64,000 nucleotides of DNA from Chloranthus sessilifolius (lineage: Eukaryota; Streptophyta; Magnoliopsida; Chloranthales; Chloranthaceae): NCBI GenBank assembly GCA_021018995.1, contig CM037586.1:6236328-6300327 (forward strand). The letters are read 5' to 3'. The notes beneath the pieces were generated by a model. It had not been told where the DNA came from, searched no databases, and was given only the letters and a program-made list of their open reading frames with translations. Position 1 is the stretch's first letter; every line of letters starts with the position of its first letter. A program made the position numbers and the translations under genes. This document shows, piece after piece, positions 21,701 to 33,700 of this stretch.

Positions 21701-24700
21701 ACTGATAAAATATTGTCGAAGGCCGACACTTCCTCTAGATCCGCTTTGCCGAAGAGGATCGTGTCGTCCGCGTATTGAAGATGAGTTATAGTTAAACCAT
21801 TGCTACCCACCGAAATTCTAGAGATCCTGTTAAGAGAGATTGACTTGTTGAGGAGAGCACCCAGAGCCTCTCCTACCAAGTTGAAAAGGAGAGGGGATAG
21901 TGAATCTCCCTGTCTCAGCCCCCGAGAACTTTTGAAATACCCAGCGGGCGACCCATTAATCATCATCGAATATTAAGGCGATGATATACATGCCCTCATC
22001 CACTTTTTCCATCTCTCGCCAAAACCAAAACGCGTTAGCATGTAGTTGATGCAGTCCCAGTTGCCCTGATCGTAAGACTTCTCCATGTCGATTTTCCAGA
22101 CAAAACTCGGCGAGCGGGCTGTGAAAGCCGAGTGAACCACATCATGGGCAATGACTGCCATATCTAAGAGTTGGAGACCTTGAACAAAGGCCCCTTGAGT
22201 CTCGGATGTGATAGACCCCAAAACTAACTTGAGGCGATTAGCAAACACCTTTGCTAGGATTTTGTAGAGACAATTAATGAGACTTATAGGGCGGAAATCT
22301 CGAATATCTGCAACTCTTTCTTTGGGATCAAAGTAATAAACGCCGAGTTCAGGCTTCGACCAATGGCAGCCCGCGAATGGAATTCATTGAAAAACTCAAG
22401 GATGTAGAGCTCGAGACACGGCCAAAAGTGGACATAAAATTCCATGTTGAAATCGTCCGGCCTCGGGGACTTATTCTTCCCACCTCGCTTAATGGCTTCC
22501 CAGATCTCCTCTTCGGAGAATGGTCTCTCCAAGCCAGCTCGATCATCCGTGGCTATAGAAGGAAATGCTAACCCATCAAGTTGCGGTCTGGCCCAGCCAT
22601 CATCTTGGAACAAACTGCGGTAAAACTTCGTAATCTGTCCCTTGATCTGATCCGATTCCGAGTATTCCACCCTGTTCAGCATGATTCTAGTCATGTGCTT
22701 CCTCGTAGCTCTGGCATTCACAACCATATGGAAGTATTTGGTGTTATTATCTCCAACCTTTTGCCAATGCACTTTTGATTTCTGTTTCCAACACATCTCT
22801 TCCTGGATACTCTTCTCGCTAAACTTCGTCTTGAGGTTTAATCTTTCGGAACTTTCGTAAACCGATAGCCCCCTATCTTCTTCGATGGAATCAAGCTCCT
22901 TAGGGCGGTCAATGATAGTTGATTTCCATTCATGAGACATCCCAAAAACCTCGCGGCTCCATTCTTTGATCTGACCCTTTAAGTAACCCAGCTTGGAGAT
23001 GAAACGGAAAGCCGTCGACCCATTAGGATTAGTTTCCCTCCACCATATAGGAACCAGCTCTTTAAATTCCTCATTTAGCAGCCATTGGTTTTCAAATCTA
23101 AAGGGGGTAGGACCTCTCCATGAGGGACGACAATCGAGCACCATAGGTCGGTGATTGGAGACCGCTCTGGCAAGCCCCTGCAAGGAAGCATGGGGAAACA
23201 ATTCCAACCAATCAGTAGAAGAGAGGAAACGATCAAGGCGACTGAAAGAGGGTTCTTGCTGCAAGTTTGACCACGTGAAACGGGTGCCTTGTAGCGACAA
23301 GTCTATCATAGCCCAATCATTTATAGAAGAATTCAGATTGACCATATCTCTCCTATCCGTAGCGCCCCCAGATGTCTCGTGCGGGTATTGCAAAGCATTA
23401 AAATCACCTCCCACGATCCAAGGATCATCCCATCTTGCTGCCGTAGCCGCCAACTCGAGCTAGAAATCATCTTTATCCCCTTATTGGTTGGCCCATACAC
23501 GCCAGTAAAAGCCCAACTCTTACCGTTGTCCATGTTAATTAGCTTTACCGAGGTCGAGAAGTGACCGATTTCTTCTTCGACCTTTTGGAATAGGAGCGAG
23601 TTCCAAGCAAGGAGGATCCCCCCCGAAGCTGCGACAGAATCCACTCCAATCCCATATGTTACCGCCTAAGACCGAAGCCACCTTAGAATTGTCGCATGCT
23701 CCCCATTTCAACTCTTAGAGAGTAATGATAGCCGGATGTAAAGACCGGATAATTTGCTTTACTCCCGATCTTTTCTTCGGGTTAGAAATGCCTCTAACGT
23801 TCCAGGATAGGTTCTTCATAAAAAAACAAAAGGAAACCCGACCAGGAGGACTGACTCAGACCGACCCGGTGCCTCTCCCATCCGACATGCCCCATTCCAA
23901 TCTAGCCAGTTCCCTAGATTTCGCTTTTTTCTTATTAGGAGTGGTCGATGATTTAAACCGCCTTTTCGAAATGGATTTAAAAACCTTCCGGAGAGCTACT
24001 TCGGATTTGGCAAAAGTCATACCGTGATCCCTCCCAAATGCTATCAACGCATCGATAGTCTCTATATCTAAGCAGTTCCCTTGCCCGGGGGAGGTGGCTG
24101 ATTGGGGTAACGAACCTGGAGGGTCCATGCCCGACAAGAAATCCACCCATCTGCCCATCTCGTTGCGATACAAAGATCGGAGAAGCAACATTTCGCCAAA
24201 AGAAGAGTTGGAGGATTCCTCAGACGGTGTCTCTAAAATAAAAGACACATCCGTATTAGAAGAAGAAGAAACAAAAGAAGATGAAGCCTGGCCATCCCCC
24301 TGGAGGGGCCAGAGAAGGGGGGGTAGGCGCTCCCAGGCGATAAATGGTAGGGGAGCAAGTCGTCGGAAGAGGGAGAGCCATGGGCCCAAACCTAGGTCCA
24401 TTAGGGTTAGTCTCGAGAACCCGATTTCGAAATGGTCCCCTAAACACCGAAGCCCAGGTTCGCCCATTAGGTCCAGGAAGGAGAACTATCCGCCATACCC
24501 ATTTAAGAATCCGATTCCATCGTAAGTCAGCCCTGCAAGGCCCGAGAAGCAATGTGCCGTTTCCAGACCCTAATAACCTGTCTCTAGACCCACAAACAGG
24601 AGTATCATGATCGGGCGTACATCCGAAATTCCCCCATCCATTACCGTCACTCAAAACCATGGGCTGGTTTTCGGAAACCGCTGTGGCCGGTGTAAAAAAG

Positions 24701-27700
24701 GAAGTCGCAATCCCATCCCTTCCAGAAGCCTCGATGCGAGTATTGACCTTATTGCCCCTTCCTCCGCCTGCGCCATGTGGCATCTCTACACCACGTGTCA
24801 CCTCTAATTTCATCGGGTCCCAATCCCTAAAAGAGGAGAATAGCTTAATACCTAAAGAATTAGCTGGCTTGTCCTCCACCTCTTCTCCACCTGAAGATCT
24901 TGTATCCGAGAGTGATAGCTCGCCATCCACCGTAGGATCTGGAGGGAGAGAAATATCTGTCATCTTGGGAATCAACGATACATTGTCGGAAAAGGGAAAA
25001 GGTTGTCGCTGCTCCGGCGGATCTCGCCGGAAGAAATTGAAGGCCATGTTATAAAAAAGAAGACTCTTCATCCTCACCGACCGACAATCCATTTCGCCCT
25101 CCTCCACCTCCTCATTAACAATATTGAGTCAGCCATGGCATCCCGTGGTTTCATTACCCCGGCTGAGCGAACACGTCGCCGGGGACGCCCTCCGATGGAA
25201 AGGCGCATACGAGGGCGAGCACCCCTTTGAGGCATGAACTTACTTCCCTATGGACCCTTCTTTCCCGTCCTCGAATGGGTGGATCTCCGGCGTGACTTCT
25301 TTTGTGGTACCACTGAGTATGCCTATGTCGGAAACCCCGATCCACTCGGGTACTTTGTGCGGTTGCTGCGGAAAGAACATCCTCTCCATCAACTCCACTT
25401 CTACGAAGACTCGTCTTTTTTGGCCGTTGAGGCAGATCTCAACCGATCTGGGAATGGCCTTCCAGTCATTGGAGGCCTCTAGCAGCTGAGCATAGCGAGT
25501 CTCCCAGAGGTCCTCGGTGCTTCGATCGATAAGGAAGCACCCTCCACATCACGCTCCGATCCCATGGAGGACCTCATGGGCGTGGATAGGGAGACCAAAG
25601 AGGCAGATCCAGATTCCATTCTCCCATCGGTGAAGCAGTAGATCGTTAGTGTCCCGATCCCATCAGCTACAATGAACAGATTTTCCATCAATGGAGAAGT
25701 CTTTTTTGGAGAGGATCGCATTGGCCGTCTCGGCCAAGGGGCATTGGAGTAGGAACTTAGTATTAGTGATGGCCGATACCGCCGGTTGGTCAAGAAGCGT
25801 CCAATGGTTCTGTAGCCACAAATATATGTGAATAGGCAATAGAGCATCTTTAATGGAGTTTATGATTATCCAATAATCTTTTAGGTATAACTCTAGGACA
25901 AAAAACATGTGGCTTATAAACCCTAGAATAGGGCTACCTGGCCGACTCTTAGCTGTACTAGGGACCACAGAGTCGTCCAAACCAAAATGTGCTGGGGGGG
26001 GGGGGGGGGTTCTCAGGAACGTCGTCGTCCGAGGTAAAGGGTTTGCGGGGGCCACCCATAGCGGCGTTAGCAAAAGAAACCCCCTGATGTCGATACGAGG
26101 GAGGCAAAGCAGGACCATTATTCCGGCGACCGACATCCGAAAAACTATGGCCTCTGCTACCGGCAATGAACCACCCTTGAGCTAGATCCCACATCTGGGC
26201 CCCATTGAAGATAACCTGGTGTTTATGGTTCGCCCTGTGGATTTGTTCTTTGACTCCCTTGACTATCTTCCCTAAGGACCTAGAAGAGGAACAACCATAA
26301 CGATGGCAAAGGGATCTTTGTCTAAAATTAACTTTCCTGCACTTAGAGCAGATCCAGTCGCCGGCCCTAAGAACCAAAACGTCTGTGCCCGCGCCCATCC
26401 CTTATACCTACCGACCAATCTTATATCAACCCACAATATCCTCGGCCAAGCAACTCAGGAAATGAGAGTTTCGTTTCACAGATATTTGGTGGATCGTATG
26501 CATACTACTATCCCCAACATGGTCAATAACAAGAAACATCTCAGCATGGGACATAGGGCTATAAATACGGACAATATTATAGGCCATGACAACACAATGA
26601 TGCTTGGAGTGCTAATGAAGAAGAACTAGCCAAAAACTCTGTGGCTTTGAGTAGTTGGCTTCTCGAGTTCAGGTAATAAAATCAATTTTTGCTTACTTTA
26701 TGTTCCAAATTTTATGATAATAGACATATGTAATTTTAAATGGTCGAAAGTTAGCCTCACTAGTGCTAATGTCCTCTAATAATGTGAAAGAGTTTTAAAA
26801 AATCAAAAAAATAAAGTTCGGCAAAGGTCAAAGCATAATTTCAAAAATTTTGAAAATTACCGAAAATTTGACCAATTTATGGTTCCGGTGGTGAACGAAA
26901 CCAAAACTGAAAACGAGATTTTCATCCATGGTCCCACCGGTAGTTTTGGGCTGTCATGCATTTTTCAAAAAATTCCCTCCTTCCTATATAAATTTATGGG
27001 TGGTTACATCAACGATGGGGTTTCCATGAACTCCCGCCCATTTCTACTTTTTCTATGTATAGTTATCTACTCCGGTTCCCCAACAAGGTCGCCGCTTATG
27101 GGTTTTGCTCGCTAAATGGATTCCGGATTGATGGAGTTCTGTCGTCTACCGCTGCGGGGATGTTCACGTAGAGAGGTTACATAGCAAAATCTGGAAGGAG
27201 GGTTTGGCTTCGTCTATTTGGCCTCCTGCTCCACGCTTCGGCTTCTGAGGTTTTCACGACGATTGACTCTCTCTGTGGCTCTTTAATCCTCGTGGACTGA
27301 AGTTCCGCTGATTTGTGGGAAACTAGCTTCACCCGGATCCTGGTTGTTGTCGACAGTTTGGAGACCATTTCAAGAAGTTGCATTGTAATCGTCAACGACT
27401 AGCTCTTCTGGATTTCATAGAAGTCGAGTTGGGTGAGAGGGCTCTCCTCTCTGCGCTATCAGAGCAGGAATCGACGGGGTTTGTCGGAAGTGAGGAACAC
27501 ATTCTCGCTGGTTCAAGTGATGAAATCGTGCCGTTCATCCACCCATTCTGGGACGGGGTAGATTTGCACGTTCGGTCAGTGGAAAGTTCCACGCAGGGGG
27601 ATGTGCCTTCTTCGGTACCACATCATTGGGGGGCATCAAGTTGGAGTCGAGGGGCCATGAGAGTAACGTCGGAGATGTGGAGGAGGGAGAATTGGAGCCT

Positions 27701-30700
27701 TTGTCTGACAGTTTAGATGAGTGGTTTCTAGAGGTGGAGGCTGTCGGAGGACCTCAGGTTCCAGCGCCAGCCCACTTTCGTAACCGTAATCTTGATCTCT
27801 CACCGTTGAAAGTTTCAACAGTGAGGATGTCCCGATTAGTCGCAGAGGATGCAACGAAACTTTTTTGAAATTTAAAACATCAGTGGAGGATGAGCTGGTT
27901 TTCAAGTGTGGTTTGCTTCAGAGAGAGGAGGATCCATGCATCTGGAGTTGGCACGTGGCCTTTCCGTGCCAGGTGGACGAATCATAGTGGAGGATGGTTT
28001 ATTGACTCTCATCTAGTCTAGTTTGGTGGAAGCCTTGAAACTGCCGGTTTTGTTGGTGGAGACCGAGAAGGGTATCATATTAGTGAAGGAGAGTGGAACA
28101 TGTGGCGGTGTGTCAGAGCATGTGGTTTTGCTTGCAAGGGGTTTTTTCTCCCCACCCATGGTTTCTGGCGGTGGTTTGAAGTTTAGTCTGGTGGTTTTGA
28201 GGGGATTGATAGTCTAGTTCCATGTGGTGGTTGCATTTTGAAAGGTATACACGTTGCTTGGGCCTTTGAAAGAGAGGCTACCAGATTGGTTTTACTAGGT
28301 CTCTTCGATGGGTCTGGTCGGCTATGTCGACATCTTTGGCTTCGCTGGGCTGCGGGTCCTTCTAATTCTCTTTTTGATTCGTGGATCCAGAATAGCCTGA
28401 AACTCGATTGCTGGAGTGTGCTGGGTACAGTTGTTGAACGGGCGATGTGCTACTGCAGCCTCTAGGAGGGACAAGTGTCTCATTGTTGACTCGCAGGGGT
28501 CCACGTCCGCTGTTTCCTTGACTCTCGAGGAGCTGCCTCTGTCCTCTTCTTCTAGTAAGGCTGACGTAGGCCTTTCACTGCCCTCTTCTTCCTCAGCGTC
28601 TGATACTCTCTCTTCGTTTGCATCTTCGATGGACGAGATTTATCCCATTAGATCTCTTCGGTGTGACAATTCTGAGGTGTTGGTTTAGTGTTCCTTGAGC
28701 TCTTCGCATGCTTTCGATCCTGTGGTTTCCTCTCCCTGGTGTTGAAGCTCTTGATAGATTTATTCGTTTCAGTAGAGAACTTGGAATGTCATCCCAAGGT
28801 TCCGATGAGGCTCTCCTGGAGGTTATATACTCCATTATTCATAATCAGAATGCTGCTGCGGGGAAGCGGAAGAAGCGGTCCACATTCAGAGAGCTTGCGA
28901 GGCTGCAATGGGGGATGTCGAACGGGAAAGGATCTAGGTGAGTCTGAAGGATTGGTCTCTGGTTTGGGCGGGCTTTAGTTTGGTTCCTCTATGAAGTTGT
29001 TTTCCCAGAATGTGGAGGCATCTGTGACCCTAAGAAGCGTGCGAGAGTGAAGAAATTTATAGCTTTGCACAATCCCGCGGTAGTTACACTTCAAGAAACT
29101 AAGTTGGCCAGTTGTGACCATGGCAGGGTTTCGTCTGTGTTAGGCGGCAATAGGTGGGAATGGATCGGAGTTAATTCGATGGGAGCGTCTGGGGGCATCA
29201 TCGTTGCTTGGAATTCGATGTTGTTTGAGAAGATTGATGAGGAGGTGGGTTTATACTCCGCCTTTGTGGTGCTCCAGAAGAAGGATAGTGGACAAAGATG
29301 GACTTTTTTCGGCATTTATGGGCTTACTGACGATGGCAGGAGTTCTGGTTTGAATTAGCGGCAGTAGCGGCCCGATGGGATTTTCTAGTCTGTCTCGGAG
29401 GAGATTTTAACGCCATCAGGTGCCCACTTGAGAAGAGGGGAGGGGCTCCGAATGTAGAGGTAATGTGGGATTTCAATTTACTCATTCAAGATTGGGAGTT
29501 GATCTATCTTCTGCTTTCAAGTGCGCTTTTCACTTGGTCTAACCTTCAAGACGTGCCTACTTTGTGTCGTCTGGATCTATTTCTTTACTTGTCAGAGTGG
29601 CTAGATCTTTTCCCCCCCATAAGTTTGCTCAATTGCTTATACAAGATTTTGTCGAAGGTGTTACCAACCACATCAAGCCGTTAATGGGCTCTATTATTTC
29701 GGCTAATCAGGGAGTTCTTGTGCAATAGAGGCAACTCGTTGACCTGGTGGCCGTGACCTATGAGGTGGTGCATTCTGCTCATCGCTACCGTAGTTCCGCG
29801 ATTCTTTAGAAGGACGATATGGAAAAGTCCTCGATCGCGGTAACTGGGGCTGTTTAGATTATATGTTGTGCAGATTCGGGTTCGGGGAGAGGTGGAGGAG
29901 TTGGATGCGAGCCTGCTACTCGTCCTTGTGGTTTTCGGTGATTGTTAATGGATCGCCGGCTAGCTATTTTAAAAGATCTAGAGGAGTTAGGTAGGGTGAT
30001 CCCTTGTCCTCCCTTTTGTTCAACATGGTTGGTGGAGCGTTAGGCTGTCTCTTATCTTGTGCACAGCAGCTCAACTTCATCTCGGGTATCCAAGTGGGAT
30101 CTAATGGTAGGCATATCACGCATCTTCAGTATGTGGACGACTATATCCGCTTTTGTAAGGCGGATGTGGTCGAGTTTCGGCCTTTGGCAAAGGTATGAAT
30201 TTACTAAGCCGTGTCAGGGCAGCGTATGAATTTGCATAAGTTGGCTGTTGTGAATTTTAAAGTGTTACTCGCTAGCATGGGATAAAATCTCGGAAAAACG
30301 ATACGTATCGTCCAACCCCAAAACCGATATGTATCGGACGATACGTATCGGTTTCGGACAATACATTCCAATGTATCGTCCGAAATTTTAGATTTTTGTA
30401 TGTGAGGCACCGATACGGTACCTTGAATGTACTGTGTCGGTGAGGTCCAAAACCGATATGTATCGGTATCGGACGATATTTTGACCCATGCTCGCTAGCG
30501 TACAAATTGTACTGTAGTGTAATGAGTGTGAAGTACGAGGTCAATCCAACGAGGGTGGTAAAGAAATTATAGAGACTAATGATATCAATTAAGAAGGATT
30601 TTCAACAAAAACTAATCTTAACCTAGCCGACAATTGCTTTGATGAGTGATGAAATAATCTAATCAAATACTGATAATTTACTGCACAGAGAAACAAGGGA

Positions 30701-33700
30701 TTAGGATGCTAAATTCCCCCATCCTTTGATGGATATTCACACTATCAGATCTAAGGGTTGGAATGAGTTAAACAATAATCTACACGATCCATCGAACCAA
30801 TCAATAAACCAGGGAAAAATACATCGTTAAAGATCAATAGAGACTATAAAAGTTTTTCCCTTCCAAACCTCTATGAAATAGATCTTGAACATTTACTGTA
30901 TTTAATGTAGATCAAATCACAGTAAATAAAATGATCTATTATAATCAATTAAAAATAATCAATTAAAACTAGGTATAAGTTTCAAATCGTAAATCCGAGA
31001 CCATGAGAAGGGCATGACTCAATTCCATATCCCAGATCTATGATTAGATTTACAAAAGGGAAGAGTACTAATCATTAGGAGCTTTACAAATTCAACTTTT
31101 CCAACCCTAGATCTGATCTATGAATATCCCCTTAGATGGGGTTCATTATATCCTAATACTGTAAATATTTAGCCACACATCTCTAAGTTAATCAAGAAAT
31201 AAGCTTGAAGAAAATAAAATGAATTCATTAAAATATTAGAAATATTGAAGATGATCCGCAAAATTGCATTCCAATGGACTGAACAGCTACAAACTTTAAT
31301 TTTCTAAACTTCTATTCTAGTCTAGGGCTAGTTAAAAATGAAAGGCTAAAAGCAAAAGAAAACGCTCCCCACTGTTGTCATAAGCAATCGCTTAAGCGAT
31401 TAAGAGATTTTAAGCCACCAAATTGCATAAGCTATGATGGCTTATGCGATTTGGACATTATGCGATCGCATAAGCCATGTTTTATGGCTTATGCGATCAC
31501 ATACTCAGTATGTGATCGCATAATGTTCCAACGGTCATATTTATGACCATCGGTGCACTTGAATATATATTTTTTTGTTTTTTGAGGCCCCATTGCTTCT
31601 CTATAATAGGGTGGGTTGGGTCCTCTACTTCTCACACAACTATTTTGGCTTAAACTTCCTCTCTAATCTCTATTCGTTACTCCCAATCTCCTCCCATCTT
31701 TCCTATCTAGTTTTTTATTTTATTTTATGCTTTGTAATCCTTTTTTTTAGTGAATTAAATTGTTGTAAACTTAGTAACATTAGTGTTAGTGTGTTACAAA
31801 GCCTCAAAGGGGATAGACAGTCATATGATATAGATTCCATACTAGTGAGATCGGACGAAGGCGAAATAGAGGAAGAAGAGTGTAGAAGGAGAAGATTCCG
31901 ATGATGACGGCAATGCTAGTGATGATGATGGAGGAGATGTACCACAATGGGTTAGAATTGAATGTGTAGAGTACATTGCTGGTATTCAATATCAAAATTA
32001 AGTTTATAATTTTGAATATTAGTATGTAAAACTTCTTTTTTAAATACAAGAATGTCTATTTTTCCCTTTTAGAGACTTGAATACTTATTGTTAATTATTA
32101 TTTTTAATTAATTAATTAATTATTAAAAGAAAAAAAAAGTATGCCATGGCTTAAGTGATTCGCTTAAGGGAAATAGAGCCGAATCGCTTAGCATCGCTTA
32201 GGCCATTTGACAACAATGACGCTCCCCCAATCTCAACTCATACAAGGATATTTACAGGGTTACTCTCGTAACCCTAGTATTTTCCCACTCTTTTCCAAAC
32301 TTCGAAATCGTACTTTAATTTTCAAGTCTCGGCTAGAGGTCGATCAATCGATTTGTATAATTCGATGGATCAATTTAAGTCCGTAAGCAATTTCAACTTT
32401 TTCCTTCAAGATTCGATCGATTGACTTTATATGTCGATCGATCGTTTTTCGATTGAGAACGGGCTTCATTTTGACTCAAGTATTTGCTTTTCGTTTGATC
32501 GATCGACATTAATATTCGATCAATCAAATTTCCTTGATTTTCGTGACAGTTGCTCCTTTGAGTGCTCTAATCCCATGGATTCCTCCATTATGCTCCTGTG
32601 TGCTCCATATGCAACCCCAAGGTCATTTCTTCTTGCAATTGCAGAACTTTCACTAAAAACCATTAAATTGCTTTCATTGGACCGCAAGATGTGGGTTTTA
32701 GGGTGTGAAATATTATCATATTTCAACACTCATCATCGACTGTCAATGGGATTGGAGTTGAGAACCAGCTTTTGATTCAGTTAGCTGAGGTGGTGGACGG
32801 GGAAATTGCGCACCTTCCCATCTCTTATCTGGGTCTCCCTCTTGGTATCAGTCAGCCCTCTGCTAGGGCCTAGGATCCCCTCGTTCGAATGTTTGAGCAG
32901 AGGCTGGCCTTTTGGAAAGGTAAGCTTCTTAAATAGCGGGGGTCAGCTTCTCCTTGTTAAAACTGCCCTTTCGAGCCTCCCCATTTTCTTTATGTCCATG
33001 TTCAAATGGGAGTGGTTAACCGATTTTAGCAAATTCAAAGGAATTTTCTTTGGGAGGGTCTGGTTTGGACAAAAGGTTTGACCTTGTCAATTGGGAAACT
33101 TGTCAGCTCCCTCTCAGTTGCGAGGGTTTGGGCATTCGTAGCCCGAGTATGGTTAATATTGCCCTTTTGGGGAAATGGTTTTGGCGTGCTGGATTGGACA
33201 GCGAAAGGGAGAGTTTGTGGCTGGCTGTTTTGGCGGGGAAGTATGGGTGGCTGGATGGCAGCTGGGGTGTTAATGTCAGTATTAATTACTCTCTTTCGGT
33301 CTCGTGGAAGGACATATGTTGGGCTTGACCTCTTTTGTTTAGTTGGGGTGACGAGTCTTGTATCGGATTTTGCGATGATCCTTGGGTGGAGATCAGACCT
33401 AGTAAGGAGTTTTTCTGGATATTTTCAGGATTGCGGCTGATCCTCGTTGTGTTGTGGCCAGCATTTTTTCGGAAGGCGAAGGGGGGGCTGTGTGGAATTT
33501 AGTTACCCAGAGATTTCTTAGAGACAAGGAGATTCCCCTCTTCCAAAGGATGTTGGCTATGCTCTATGGTATGAACAGAAATCAGCGCCGAGTTGATGAC
33601 CGGATTTGGGTGCCCAACTAGAATGGAGCTTTTTAGCATTAGGTCGTATACTCGTATTACCGGGTTTTGTCGAGCTGGCCTTTAATCAAGTGCGATTGGG

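Larger units (their letters stand above)
20053..26405 (-). mobile_element. LINE (L1-type), nearly full length, 17-bp target duplication
   Basis: The minus-strand 3' end reads aatgaagtgaatggctttt, accgatc, then an A-run, the usual tail of plant L1 LINEs. The flanks acctaccgaccaatctt occur at 20035-20051 and 26406-26422. The target is the 3' part of hAT copy B, whose reading resumes precisely after the duplication. The LINE carries broken ORF1 and ORF2. The 5' end falls only a few bases before an ORF1 start codon, so modest 5' truncation is likely. Confidence 0.9.
15091..26630 (+). pseudogene. hAT transposase, DUF659 type, copy B (broken, interrupted)
   Basis: The start codon at 15091 gives [18 protein letters not shown] and [10 protein letters not shown], a BED zinc finger that soon hits a stop. 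After the LTR insertion, DUF659 continues at 17330-17760 ([18 protein letters not shown] start, [10 protein letters not shown] region, [19 protein letters not shown]). The middle domain follows at 17800-18480. The hAT dimerisation domain lies at 18940-19165 ([16 protein letters not shown], then [19 protein letters not shown] and [14 protein letters not shown]). A Gly/Asp tail encoded by (GGW)n repeats is at 19290-19620. The C-terminal tail is split by the MITE and the LINE and ends near 26630. Multiple stops and the insertions make it inactive. This copy shows the domain order best. Confidence 0.8.
15049..26932 (+). mobile_element. hAT transposon copy B (DUF659 type), split by nested insertions
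   Basis: The element reads left to right in three pieces: 15049-15546, 17313-20052 and 26406-26932. The right terminal repeat is cgagattttcatccatg (to 26932). The pieces align end to end with copies A and C once the nested solo LTRs (15547-17307) and the LINE (20053-26405) are removed. A MITE (19641-19869) sits in the second piece. The left terminal repeat was not found. Copy B starts in inverted orientation right beside the truncated 5' end of copy A. Confidence 0.8.

Noticed and set aside
24094..25230. Plus-strand frames across LINE ORF1
   Set aside because: They are antisense to the LINE ORF1, whose minus-strand reading shares words with the second LINE at 28880-28930.
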